Below are positions 34,133-42,911 of a DNA stretch of 64,000 bases, piece by piece. The notes under the pieces are model-generated. The model was not told the DNA's origin. It saw nothing but the letters and a program-made list of their open reading frames with translations, and made no database searches. Position 1 is the stretch's first letter. Each line of letters starts with the position of its first letter. The translations under genes and the position numbers were made by a program. The stretch comes from RHKX01 sp046330285 (GTDB taxonomy: Bacteria > Actinomycetota > Thermoleophilia > Solirubrobacterales > 70-9): contig JAXLSX010000001.1 in assembly GCA_046330285.1 (NCBI GenBank), forward strand, positions 186,001 to 250,000, read 5' to 3'.

Positions 34133-34293
34133 CTCGATCTGCGCCGCCGGGCCGCCCCAGGCGAGCAGCCCGAAGCGGAGGAAGCGCAGGAAGATCGAGC
34201 CCGCCGGGTCGCGGGCTTCGATCGAAGTCGGTGACGATGCGTCCGCGGGCAGGCCGGAAGCCTACGCCGGGCGCGGCCCGGGAGGGCGGGCGG

Positions 34294-34914
34294 TCAGCCC
34301 TCGAGGACGTGGCGCTTGGCAGCGGCGAACTCACCGTCGGTGAGCGCGCCGGCACCGTGGAGCGCCGCGAGGCGCTCGAGCGAGTCCGCGAGCGATTCCG
34401 CCGCGGCGGCCGAGGGCGCGTCGACGGGGGGCGCGTCGGGGACCGCGACCGCGGTCGCTCCCACTGAGGCCGCGACCGCTTCCACCGCAACCGGCTCGGG
34501 GACCGGGACGACGCGTGCCGGACGGCGTCGCGAGAAGTGATCGGGATCGAGCTCTTCGACGGCGGCGCGGACCTTGGTCACCGGTACCGGGATCCCGGGC
34601 TCGGTGACGCGCGAGACGACGTGGCGATGCTTGTTCAGCTCCTGACGGGTCGCCCGCCAGTCGATGACGAGGCGATAGCGGTTCTCGGGGTCGATCGCGA
34701 CGTGGAGTTCGTCGCCGACCGTCAGCGGCTCGTCGCCCGGGACCAACCAGCGATCCCGGACCTCGTAGGACGCTGAGTCGTCGGGATCGACGCGAAGGAC
34801 CATCGACGCGTTCACCGGCCCGGAGCGGTTCTCGAGCGACGGCATCTCGACGATCGTCGCGAGCGCCGGCTCGCCGCGCTTGAGGATCTTCCGGTTGGTG
34901 AAGGGGTTCAGCAT
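34294..34914 (-). CDS. SHOCT-domain protein with NPFTxRKILK N-terminus
   Basis: Protein of 206 residues. The N-terminus MLNPFTNRKILKRGEPALA is followed by a beta-rich domain (about 15-90: VNASMVLRVDPDD, YEVRDRWLVPGDEP, LHVAIDPENRYRLVIDW). A Pro/Ala/Val-rich linker precedes a C-terminal SHOCT motif (LERLAALHGAGALTDGEFAAAKRHVLE). AAGGGAG precedes the ATG. A paralogue with the same three-part plan lies at 42020-42769. SHOCT is a short oligomerisation motif found on many actinobacterial proteins; the role of this family is unknown. It is followed downstream by chrA on the same strand. Confidence 0.82.
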   Translation of the reverse strand: MLNPFTNRKILKRGEPALATIVEMPSLENRSGPVNASMVLRVDPDDSASYEVRDRWLVPGDEPLTVGDELHVAIDPENRYRLVIDWRATRQELNKHRHVVSRVTEPGIPVPVTKVRAAVEELDPDHFSRRRPARVVPVPEPVAVEAVAASVGATAVAVPDAPPVDAPSAAAAESLADSLERLAALHGAGALTDGEFAAAKRHVLEG

Positions 34915-34948
34915 CTGCCGCTCCCTTCGGTCGCGCGGGCGGTTCGCT

Positions 34949-37285
34949 TTACGCGCGTCCAGCTCCGGTGGTGGCGAGCATGCGGGTCATCAGCTCGATC
35001 GCGCCGCCCTTGTGGAGGTGGTCGTTGAGGTTGCCGCACTTCGGGCTCTGGACGCAGGAGGGACAGCCCTCCGCGCACGGACACTCGCCGACGAGCCGGG
35101 CGGCGTCGCCGACCAGCTGCTCGAACTCGTCGTAGCCGCGGCGCGAGATACCGACCCCGCCCGGGTGGCCGTCGTAGATGAAGATCGTCGGCCTGCCCGT
35201 CTGCATGTGCACGTTCGTCGAGAGTCCACCGATGTCCCAGCGGTCGCACATCGCAAGCAGCGGCAGGACCGCGATCTGGGTGTGCTCGGAAGCGTGAAGG
35301 GCCCCGAGCTGGACGTCGGGCGGCAGCGCCTCCGGGCCGGCGAGCTCGTCCGGAAGGACGTACCAGAGCGCCTGGGTCGGGAAGCTCTGCTCGGGCAGGT
35401 CGAGGGCGACGAAGTCGAACGGTTCGTCGCCATGGCCGTCGCCGATCCGCTTCCGCTGGAAGGCGATCACCTGCTCGCTGACCGAGACCGTGCCGAAGTG
35501 GAGCTCGACGCCGAGCGCGTCCCGCTTCGCCTCGATCCGCTCGATGTAGACCTCGGTCTCCTGCCGGGGCTGTGTGTACCAGTCGCCGCTGAACGGCTGG
35601 ACGATCGCCCGCCGCTGGTCGAGGTCCAGCTCGCGGACCTCGTAGGAGCGCCCGAGGTGGAGATAGACGGCGCCGGGATGGACGGTCGAGAACGCACGCT
35701 CCGCCTCGACCGTGCCGAGCAGCTCGCCGCTCTCGGCGTCGACGACGGTGACCGCGTCGGCCGAGGCCGACCGCAGGCTGACGCCGCCGGCCGGATACCC
35801 GGAGCCCTTGACGCCGAGGAGCCCCGCCCGCCCTCGACGCAGGTAGCCGTGGGTGACGAGCGCATCGGCCCGCTCGCGCCAGCCCGCGCCGAGGATCTCG
35901 TCGTCGCCGGCGGCGCCGAGGGGCGCCTCGAAGGCGGCGGCGAGCAGGTGCGCCGACTGGATCCGCTCGTTGCGGTGGTCGAGAATCGCGGCCTCGACGG
36001 GCCGGGTCAGGAACTCGGTCGGGTGGCGGCAGAAGAACTGGTCGAGCCCGTCGATGCCGGCGAGGTAGACGGCGAGCCCGTCACGACGGCGGCCCGCCCG
36101 CCCCCACATCTGCCGCAGGCTCGCGACGGTCCCGGGGAAGCCGACGCAGATCGCGGCGTCGAGCTCGCCGATGTCGATGCCGAGCTCGAGCGCATTCGTC
36201 GCGACGACGGCGCGGAGCTCGCCGCCGGCGAGCCGAGCCTCGATCTCGCGGCGCTGCTGCGGGGTGTAGCCGGCCCGGTAGGGAGCGATCGCGTCGGCGA
36301 GGTCGCGACGGTCGCGCTCGATCAGCTGGTCGCGGGTGAACTTGTGGATCAGCTCGGCCCCGCGGCGGCTGCCGACGAAGCAGATGGTCCGCGTCCCGGC
36401 GATCGTCAGATCGCAGAGCATGTCGGCGGCCTCCGCCAGCGCGGAGCGGCGGGCACCCGCGGCGCGGTCGGTCAGCGGCGGGTTCCAGATCGCGATCCGT
36501 CGTCCCGCATGGGGGGCGGCGTCGGTGTCGACGGCGTGGAAATCGGTCCCGACCAGACGCTCGGCGAGCTCGAGCGGGTTGGCGATCGTCGCCGAGGTGA
36601 GGATGAAGCGGGGATCGGAGCCGTAGCGGCGGGCGATCCTCCGCAGCCGGCGGAGGACGTTGGCCACGTGAGAGCCGAAGACCCCGCGATAGACGTGCGC
36701 CTCGTCGACGACGACGTAACGGAGGTTGGCGAGCACGTCGCCCCAGTTGCGATGGTTGGGGATGACGCCGACGTGGAGCATGTCGGGGTTGGTGAGGATC
36801 AGGTTCGCGTTGCGGCGGATCGCCGGACGCTCCTCGCGCGGCGTGTCGCCGTCGTAGATCGCCGGGCGCAGTCCGCCCGGAGCGATCTCGGCGAGCTTCC
36901 GTGCCTGGTCCTGGGCGAGGGCCTTGGTCGGATAGAGGTAGACGGCTCGCGACTTCGGGTCGCGGGCGATCGCGTCGAGGACGGGCATGTTGAACGCCAG
37001 CGACTTCCCCGAGGCGGTGCCGCTGGTGACGATCACGTTCTCGGTCTCGCTCGCCCGCAGGGCCTCGACCTGGTGGGCGTAGAGCGTCCTGATCCCGGAC
37101 CGCTCGAGAGCTGCCCGCAGATCCGGGTGGAGCTGCGCGGGCAGCGGCACCTCACTCGCCTCCTGCTCGCGCTCGGCGCTTTCGGCGACGAGCCGGCCGT
37201 CGGCGCGGCCGGGGTCGATCGCGGCACGCCAGGCCTCGTCGACGACCGAGCCCCAGGGCAGGTCGGCTGCGGGCTCCGCGCTCAA
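34949..37285 (-). CDS. MrfA-type DEAD/DEAH helicase with DUF1998 cysteine cluster
   Basis: Superfamily 2 helicase of 778 residues. RecA1 has Walker A VTSGTASGKSLAFNMP, DEAH box VVDEAHVYRG and SAT (LTSATIAN); RecA2 has CFVGSRRGAE, TNALELGIDIGELDA and WGRAGRR. The C-terminal DUF1998 domain ends with a four-Cys cluster (CPCAEGCPSCVQSPKCGN), as in MrfA, a Bacillus helicase for mitomycin-type DNA damage. The start is the TTG at 37285, which overlaps the dihydropteroate synthase stop as TTGA; the much longer frame upstream is a shadow. It is the third gene after cupin and folP, an unusual partnership. Repair role inferred from the family. Confidence 0.9.
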   Translation of the reverse strand: MSAEPAADLPWGSVVDEAWRAAIDPGRADGRLVAESAEREQEASEVPLPAQLHPDLRAALERSGIRTLYAHQVEALRASETENVIVTSGTASGKSLAFNMPVLDAIARDPKSRAVYLYPTKALAQDQARKLAEIAPGGLRPAIYDGDTPREERPAIRRNANLILTNPDMLHVGVIPNHRNWGDVLANLRYVVVDEAHVYRGVFGSHVANVLRRLRRIARRYGSDPRFILTSATIANPLELAERLVGTDFHAVDTDAAPHAGRRIAIWNPPLTDRAAGARRSALAEAADMLCDLTIAGTRTICFVGSRRGAELIHKFTRDQLIERDRRDLADAIAPYRAGYTPQQRREIEARLAGGELRAVVATNALELGIDIGELDAAICVGFPGTVASLRQMWGRAGRRRDGLAVYLAGIDGLDQFFCRHPTEFLTRPVEAAILDHRNERIQSAHLLAAAFEAPLGAAGDDEILGAGWRERADALVTHGYLRRGRAGLLGVKGSGYPAGGVSLRSASADAVTVVDAESGELLGTVEAERAFSTVHPGAVYLHLGRSYEVRELDLDQRRAIVQPFSGDWYTQPRQETEVYIERIEAKRDALGVELHFGTVSVSEQVIAFQRKRIGDGHGDEPFDFVALDLPEQSFPTQALWYVLPDELAGPEALPPDVQLGALHASEHTQIAVLPLLAMCDRWDIGGLSTNVHMQTGRPTIFIYDGHPGGVGISRRGYDEFEQLVGDAARLVGECPCAEGCPSCVQSPKCGNLNDHLHKGGAIELMTRMLATTGAGRA

Positions 37286-38142
37286 GCCGGCGCGCCCGCG
37301 GCGGCGATCCGCGCCGCCATCCGGACCGCGTCGAGTGCCTCGGCGTCGTGGAGGCGATGGATCTGGGCGCCCTTCGCGGCGGCGATCGCGGCCGCCGCCA
37401 TCGTCCCGGGACCTCGGCGCTCCGCCGGCAGCCGCCCCTCCCACGATCCGGCGAGCAGCGCGCCGACGAAGTCCTTGCGGGAGAGCGACATGTAGATCGG
37501 GCGCCCGATCCCGTGGAGCTCCTCGAGGCGGCGCAGGATCTCGACGTCGTCGGCGACGGTCAGGTCGAAGTCGAGGCCGGGGTCGATCGCGATGGCCTCC
37601 TCGGGGACTCCGAGCTCGACGGCGCGGGCGATCCGCTCGCCGAAGAACTCCTTGAGGCGGTCGACGACGTCGTCGTAGGCCGGCGCCGGGCGATCGACCC
37701 GCGGCGGGCCCTCGATGTGCATCAGCACGTAGCCGCACCCCGCCTCGGCGACCGCCTCGAGCATCGGGTCGGTCCCGCCGCCGATGTCGTTGACCACCGC
37801 CGCTCCGGCGGCGACCGCCGCCAACGCGACCTCGGGCTCGAAGGTGTCGGCGCTGACCGGGACCCCGGCCCGCTCGGCGAGGCCCGCGACGGCCGGGATC
37901 AGCCGCTCGATCTCGTCGGCCGCGGAGACCGGCGGCCCCGAGCGCGCGGCCACGGCGCCGACGTCGACCATCTCGAAGCCGCTCGCGGCGAGCTCGAGCC
38001 CGTCGGCGACCGCCTGCTCGGGCGTGCCGCTGCGCGCGCCGGCGTACATCGAGTCGACGGTGACGTTGACGATCCCCGCCCCCATGACCGCCGCGGGGGC
38101 ATCGAGCGCGATGGTCCGGTCGGCCAGCCGCCAGTCGGGCAT
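37282..38142 (-). CDS. folP: Dihydropteroate synthase-like protein (divergent)
   Basis: TIM-barrel pterin-binding protein of 286 residues of the dihydropteroate synthase family, which joins p-aminobenzoate to the pterin in folate synthesis. Recognisable parts are IVNVTVDSMYAGA, GFEMVDVGAVAARSG, VPVSADTFEPEVA, VVNDIGGGTD, YVLMHIEGPP, IDPGLDFD and SLSRKDFVGALL. The normally invariant NVTPDSFSDGG motif reads NVTVDSMYAGA and the usual GGESTRPG loop is changed to GAVAARSG. These are substrate-contact regions, so the protein may be a FolP2-like paralogue with altered function. It lies 3 bases after the cupin gene and overlaps the helicase start. Confidence 0.8.
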   Translation of the reverse strand: MPDWRLADRTIALDAPAAVMGAGIVNVTVDSMYAGARSGTPEQAVADGLELAASGFEMVDVGAVAARSGPPVSAADEIERLIPAVAGLAERAGVPVSADTFEPEVALAAVAAGAAVVNDIGGGTDPMLEAVAEAGCGYVLMHIEGPPRVDRPAPAYDDVVDRLKEFFGERIARAVELGVPEEAIAIDPGLDFDLTVADDVEILRRLEELHGIGRPIYMSLSRKDFVGALLAGSWEGRLPAERRGPGTMAAAAIAAAKGAQIHRLHDAEALDAVRMAARIAAAGAPA

Positions 38143-38145
38143 CGC

Positions 38146-38556
38146 TCAGGCGAGCCGGAAGACGTCGTCGTAGTCGGCGATGTCGAAGTCGACGGCATCG
38201 CCCTGACCCGCGGCGTGGGCCTCGAGCGAGCCGAAGAGCCCGACGAAGAACTCCCACGTGCGCAGCGGCGGGCGCACCTCCCAGCGGACCATCGCGGACT
38301 CCTCGGGGTGGCCGCCGAAGTCGTGGGCGGTGCCCGCGGGGACGACGAGCTCGTCGCCGGCGCGGAGGATCCGCTCCTCGCCGTCGATCCCGGCCCGGAC
38401 AGCGCCGGCGACGACCGTGAAGCGCTCCTCCTGGGAGGGGTGGAAGTGGGCCGGGGCGGGCGCGCCCCCGGCCGCGTAGGTCGTCTCCATGACCAGCACC
38501 TCGTCGTCCTCGGAGATCCGCTCGAGGGTCTGGCCGGTGAAGGGATTGGTCAGCAC
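38146..38556 (-). CDS. Cupin-domain protein
   Basis: Single-domain cupin of 136 residues. The first cupin motif reads PAHFHPSQEERFTVVAG, with two His and a Glu as metal ligands, and the second is LVVPAGTAHDFGG with the last His. A short helical C-terminus follows (TWEFFVGLFGSLEAHAAG). Start is GTG 38556. It is the first gene of an operon with the folP-like gene three bases downstream. Function cannot be told from the fold; metal binding is likely. Confidence 0.85.
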   Translation of the reverse strand: MLTNPFTGQTLERISEDDEVLVMETTYAAGGAPAPAHFHPSQEERFTVVAGAVRAGIDGEERILRAGDELVVPAGTAHDFGGHPEESAMVRWEVRPPLRTWEFFVGLFGSLEAHAAGQGDAVDFDIADYDDVFRLA

Positions 38557-38627
38557 GCGTCAACTATCCCACGCCGGCCGGGGCCGTCAACGCCGGCCGC
38601 CCGGCGCCAATACGCTGGCTGCGGCGA

Positions 38628-39443
38628 ATGGCTCTGCGCTGTCTCTACACCGACCTCGACGGGACCCTCCTCGGCCGTTTCGGCTCGCTGTTCGCCGACG
38701 CCGAGGGCAACTTCTCGCGCAACCAGGCGCTGATGCTCGAGGCCTGCCACCGGGCCGGCGTCGAGGTCGTGGTCATGTCGGGGCGGCGTGAGGCGCAGGT
38801 CCTCTCCGACTCGCGGCTGATGGGTCAGACCTCCTACATCTACGAGGCGGGTTGCGGGATGGTCATCGACCGCGAGAAGGCGCTGCTTACCGGCGATCGC
38901 TGGACGGTCGACGAGAGCGGCGATCCGGCTGGCAGGATCCTCGCGAGCGGGATTCCGGAGCTGCTCTTCGAGCGCTATCCGGATCGGCTCGAATGGCACG
39001 CGCCCTGGCACGAGGGCCGGGTGCTCTCGCTGCTCTTCCGCGGCAAGGTCGACGTCGCCGAGGTCAACGACCTGATCGCCGCCCATCCCGAGGGCGATGA
39101 TCTCCGGTTCCTCGACAACGGCGCGATCGGCCGGCCGATGAAGGGGCTCGAGGTCACCCACGCCTACCACCTCGTCCCGGGTGGAGCGAGCAAGGGGAAG
39201 GCCGTCGGCGCCCACATGCGCGCCCGGGGCTACCTGCGCGAGGAGTGCATCGCCGCCGGCGACTCGATCGAGGACCTCGGATCGGCCGAGTACGTCGGCC
39301 GCTTCTTCTGCATGGCCAACGGCTACGAGAAGGACGCCGAATTGCGGACCGCGATCGGCGCCTTCGACAACGTCACGGTCACCGAGGGCGCGATGGGCGA
39401 CGGCGTCTACGAGGCCGTCGTCACGTCGCTGACCGCAGGCTGA
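38628..39443 (+). CDS. HAD-superfamily hydrolase, type IIB
   Basis: Phosphatase-like protein of 271 residues. Motif I is YTDLDGTLLG (nucleophile and acid Asp), motif II VVMSGR, and motif III-IV Lys and Asp in GGASKGKAVGAH and CIAAGDSIEDLGSAEY. The cap region lies between about 90 and 180, as in Cof-type or mannosylglycerate/sucrose phosphatase-like enzymes. It is divergent from the cupin operon and is followed by a hairpin terminator. A sugar phosphate is the probable substrate class. Confidence 0.88.
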   Translation: MALRCLYTDLDGTLLGRFGSLFADAEGNFSRNQALMLEACHRAGVEVVVMSGRREAQVLSDSRLMGQTSYIYEAGCGMVIDREKALLTGDRWTVDESGDPAGRILASGIPELLFERYPDRLEWHAPWHEGRVLSLLFRGKVDVAEVNDLIAAHPEGDDLRFLDNGAIGRPMKGLEVTHAYHLVPGGASKGKAVGAHMRARGYLREECIAAGDSIEDLGSAEYVGRFFCMANGYEKDAELRTAIGAFDNVTVTEGAMGDGVYEAVVTSLTAG

Positions 39444-39453
39444 ACCGGCCCCG

Positions 39454-39477
39454 AACCGGCACACGTCAGTGCCGGTT
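39454..39477 (+). terminator. Hairpin downstream of the HAD gene
   Basis: A perfect 8-bp stem AACCGGCA/TGCCGGTT with an 8-base loop begins 10 bases after the HAD stop codon. It lacks a U-tract. It could instead be an operator for the downstream hydrolase gene, whose TTG is at 39543. Confidence 0.5.
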
Positions 39478-39542
39478 GGACTAGTCTGCCCGACAGCCCG
39501 GGATGGGACCGGGCGCGGGAAGAGAGAGATCAAGGAGAGGCT

Positions 39543-41903
39543 TTGCGCAAGCTCGGTTTGTTGTTCGTCGTCCTCGTCGCGCTCGTCGCGGCACCGTCCG
39601 CCATCGCGGCGCCGCCGGCGTCGATCTTCGGCGGCGACATCGACTGTGCCCAGGTGACGGCCGACGGCAACGTCGCCGGCTCGACCGGACAGACGTGGTG
39701 CGGCTCGATCAAGGCGTCCGACGGCATCACGTCGACCCTCGGCGGCAGCGGCCTGCCGACGCAGGCGACGAACGGCGACCCGATGGTCCGCAGCACCACG
39801 CCGACGTTCGATGACGTTCCCCTCGACGTCAACTTCGCCCTTCCCAGCACCGGCAGCGCCCCCTACCCGGTCGTCGGCATCTTCCACGGCTACGGCGGCT
39901 CCAAGTTCAGCTTCAAGGCGATGCAGCACTGGCTCTCCCAGGGCTACGCCGTCTACACCCTGAGCCAGCGCGGATTCGGCGAGTCCTGCGGCAGCACCGC
40001 ATCCCGGGCGGCCGCGACCGACGACTGCGCGAAGGGCTACGTCCACCTGATGGACATCCGCTACGAGCTCCGCGACACGCAGCTGTTGCTCGGCAAGCTC
40101 GTCGACGAGGGCCTCGTCGACCCGAACAAGATCGCCGCGACCGGCGGCTCCTACGGCGGCGGCATGTCGCTCGAGCTCGCCGCCCTCAAGGACCGGGTGA
40201 TGATGACCGACGGCTCGCTGGTTCCGTGGAAGAGCCCGAACGGGACGAACATGAGCCTCGCGGTCGCATCGCCGAACATCCCCTGGAGCGAGCTCACCTA
40301 CGCGCTCGCCCCGAACGGCAACAACCTCGACTACATCAAGGACGCGAGCTACTTCGGCCGCGCCGGCGTGATGAAGGAGTCCTACGTCCAGGGCCTCTCG
40401 ATCCAGGGCTACAAGGCCGATGCCGGCACCGATCCGACAGCCGACATCAACGGCTGGAAGGCCCTCCTCGACGCCGGCGAGCCCTACGACGACAAGCCCG
40501 CCGTGCAGGCGATGATCGACGAGATCAACACCTACCACTCGGCCTACGGCGTCGACCACAGCGAGTCGCCGGCCCCGCTGCTGATCAGCAGCGGCTTCAC
40601 CGACGACCTGTTCCCGGTCAACGAGGCCACCCGCTTCTACAACCGCACGCGGGCCGAGTTCCCGGACAGCCCCCTGGCGCTGTTCTTCGGCTCGTTCGGT
40701 CACGCGCGCGGCCAGAACAAGGCCGACACGGTGGCCGCCTTCCAGGATCTCGAGGACGACTGGGTCGCCTACTACCTGAAGGGCGCGGGCACCAAGCCGG
40801 CGTCGAACGTCACGACCTACACGCAGACCTGCCCGAACAACGCAGCCGCGGGCGGGCCCTACACGGCGCCCGACTGGGCCTCGATCGCACCTGGCGAGAT
40901 TCGGTTGACCGACGACGACGGTCAGACGGTCGACGCGGCGGGCGGCGACACCGCGGTCGGTGGCGCGTTCAACCCGCTGACCGGTGGCACCACCGCCTGC
41001 ACGACGGCAAGCGGTGCGAAGGAGACGGGCACGGCCAACTACGAGTTCCCGGCCGCGCCGGCCGGCGGCTACACGGTCATGGGGGCGACGACCGTGATCG
41101 CCGACATCACCCTCCCCGGCGACAACTCGCAGATCGCCGCGCGGCTCGTTGACGTCTCGCCCGACGGGACCACCAAGACACTGATCGAGCGCGGCCTCTG
41201 GCGACCGGAGAACTCCGGCTACCAGGTGTTCCAGCTCTTCGCCAACGGCTGGAAGGTCGAGGAGGGCCACGTCCTCCGGCTCGAGCTGCTGCCCCGCGAC
41301 AGCGGCCAGACGACCCCGGGCGGCTTCCTCAACAACTACGGCCGGCCGTCCAACGGCCAGCAGTCGGCGACGATCGGCGAGATCGACGTCCGCGTCCCGG
41401 TGCTGGAGTCGCCGGGCGCGCTCGGCGGCCTCGTCACCGCCCCGGCGCCGCGCGTACTCCCGGACCGGCCCGGCGTGGAGCTCGCTCCCGGTTACACCGA
41501 CGCGGTCGCGATCAAGGGCAAGATCGACCAGGCCGGCATCGCCGAGGTCAAGCGCGACAAGCTCCGCACCCAGGTCACCTGCGACGGCGACTCGTTCTAC
41601 TCGTGCGACAGCTCCGAGCTCGAGTTCGTCGGCGCCCCGAAGGACGGCGGTCTCGGCGACGGCGTCACGATCGCGAGCGGCAGCGAAATCACCGCGGCCG
41701 CCGGCGACACCGACGACGAGCGGCTGGAGATGACCAAGGAGGGCCGCAAGGTCTTCAAGCACCGCAAGGTCATCAAGAAGACCAAGAGCGGCAAGCGGAT
41801 CGTCAAGTACAAGAAGGGCCTGAAGAAGCTTCGCGCCGAGATCCTGGTCGACGGCGAGTCGGCCGGCTTCACGACGATCACGCGCACCGGCAAGGTGAGA
41901 TAA
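39543..41903 (+). CDS. Secreted alpha/beta hydrolase, S15/CocE-NonD type
   Basis: Exported hydrolase of 786 residues. A signal peptide spans about 1-22 (LGLLFVVLVALVAAPSAIA). The catalytic domain (about 85-400) has VVGIFHGYGGSKF, the nucleophile elbow ATGGSYGGG with Ser203, ISSGFTDDLFPVNEATRF with a likely acid Asp, and FGHARGQ with the catalytic His. A jelly-roll domain typical of X-Pro dipeptidyl-peptidase and cocaine-esterase relatives follows (about 440-640). The C-terminal 100 residues are very Lys/Arg-rich. The TTG start has AAGGAGAGG upstream. Peptidase or esterase activity cannot be separated from sequence. Confidence 0.87.
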   Translation: MRKLGLLFVVLVALVAAPSAIAAPPASIFGGDIDCAQVTADGNVAGSTGQTWCGSIKASDGITSTLGGSGLPTQATNGDPMVRSTTPTFDDVPLDVNFALPSTGSAPYPVVGIFHGYGGSKFSFKAMQHWLSQGYAVYTLSQRGFGESCGSTASRAAATDDCAKGYVHLMDIRYELRDTQLLLGKLVDEGLVDPNKIAATGGSYGGGMSLELAALKDRVMMTDGSLVPWKSPNGTNMSLAVASPNIPWSELTYALAPNGNNLDYIKDASYFGRAGVMKESYVQGLSIQGYKADAGTDPTADINGWKALLDAGEPYDDKPAVQAMIDEINTYHSAYGVDHSESPAPLLISSGFTDDLFPVNEATRFYNRTRAEFPDSPLALFFGSFGHARGQNKADTVAAFQDLEDDWVAYYLKGAGTKPASNVTTYTQTCPNNAAAGGPYTAPDWASIAPGEIRLTDDDGQTVDAAGGDTAVGGAFNPLTGGTTACTTASGAKETGTANYEFPAAPAGGYTVMGATTVIADITLPGDNSQIAARLVDVSPDGTTKTLIERGLWRPENSGYQVFQLFANGWKVEEGHVLRLELLPRDSGQTTPGGFLNNYGRPSNGQQSATIGEIDVRVPVLESPGALGGLVTAPAPRVLPDRPGVELAPGYTDAVAIKGKIDQAGIAEVKRDKLRTQVTCDGDSFYSCDSSELEFVGAPKDGGLGDGVTIASGSEITAAAGDTDDERLEMTKEGRKVFKHRKVIKKTKSGKRIVKYKKGLKKLRAEILVDGESAGFTTITRTGKVR

Positions 41904-41963
41904 CCCCGAGGAAATGCTCCGGCTTCGCCGTCCGCTTCCCTCGGTCGGCGTGGTGAACTGGAC

Positions 41964-41984
41964 GGGAAGACATATGTGTCTCCC
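41964..41984. terminator. Possible bidirectional hairpin between convergent genes
   Basis: GGGA-A-GACA-TATG-TGTC-TCCC forms an 8-bp stem with one bulged A in the gap between the secreted hydrolase and the convergent SHOCT gene. Position suggests a shared terminator; there is no U-tract. Confidence 0.35.
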
Positions 41985-42019
41985 CCAGCAAGGCCGGGGT
42001 GCACTGATACCGACAGGTA

Positions 42020-42769
42020 CTACTCGAGGAGCTTGCGCTTCTGCGAGTCGAACTCCTCCTGGCTGAGCGCCCCGCTCTGCCGGAGCGCGTCGAGGCGCTC
42101 GATCTTCGAGACGACGTCGTCGGCGCTGCTCGTCGTCGGCGCTGACGTGGCGGCGGGGTTCATCGCCCGCATCTGGAGCTCGGCCTGGTGCTGTGCGATC
42201 ACCTGCATCACCTGCGCGCCCATCTGCGGGTCGGAGGCGAAGTCGAGGCGCTCGGTCGTCCCCGGCGTCAGCTCGCGGCCGATGACCTTCTCGATCTTCG
42301 CCCGCAGCTCGGGGTCGTTGCGGAGATCGATCGACGGCTCGGCCGCGGGCGGCTGGAAGCCCTGCGGGCTGCCGAGCGCGCCGCCGAACACCGAGTCGCC
42401 GCCGAGCGGGTCGAGGATGGGCGCAGCGCCGACGCCGCCGACCGGGCCCTCGGCCGCGAGCGCGGCGCGGCGAGCCGCCGTCTCTGCGGCGCTCTGATCC
42501 TGCGCCGCGTCCCAGTCGATGGCGACCTTCTGCGGCTTGTCGGGATCGACCTTGACCGGCAGGGCCATTCCGAATCCGAGGACGTGCTTTGAGGAGACCA
42601 TCCACTGGTCCTCGACCTCGTAGGGGCTCATCCCCTCGACCCGGATCTGCAACGTCATCGCGACGTTCTGCGACGACGCGCCGGCCTCGCGGTTCGACAT
42701 CGCGATGATCGTCCCGGTCCCCGGCCGGCCCTTCTTGAGGATCTTGCGGTGGGTGAACGGATTGATCAT
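42020..42769 (-). CDS. SHOCT-domain protein, paralogue of 34294-34914
   Basis: Protein of 249 residues starting MINPFTHRKILKKGRPG, nearly the same as the N-terminus of the SHOCT protein at 34294-34914. The middle has the same beta-type region (NVAMTLQIRVEG, YEVEDQWMVSSKH, PVKVDPDKPQKVAIDW) and then an Ala/Gly/Pro-rich stretch. The end is a SHOCT motif (KIERLDALRQSGALSQEEFDSQKRKLLE). A strong AAGGAGGGG ribosome site precedes the ATG. It is divergent from cydA. Family function is unknown; the conserved N-terminal motif suggests a shared binding partner or membrane contact. Confidence 0.84.
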   Translation of the reverse strand: MINPFTHRKILKKGRPGTGTIIAMSNREAGASSQNVAMTLQIRVEGMSPYEVEDQWMVSSKHVLGFGMALPVKVDPDKPQKVAIDWDAAQDQSAAETAARRAALAAEGPVGGVGAAPILDPLGGDSVFGGALGSPQGFQPPAAEPSIDLRNDPELRAKIEKVIGRELTPGTTERLDFASDPQMGAQVMQVIAQHQAELQMRAMNPAATSAPTTSSADDVVSKIERLDALRQSGALSQEEFDSQKRKLLE

Positions 42770-42911
42770 GTCCCCTCCTTCTCAGCTGAGCTGGCGGGGC
42801 GCTCGCCGGTTGCGACTGTCCCGCATTCCGGTTCTGCACCCTAGCGCGGGGACGGCGCGGTGAAGAGTCCTCGCGGCGACGCCGTACGGGCGCGGGGTTA
42901 GGCTCCCTCGG

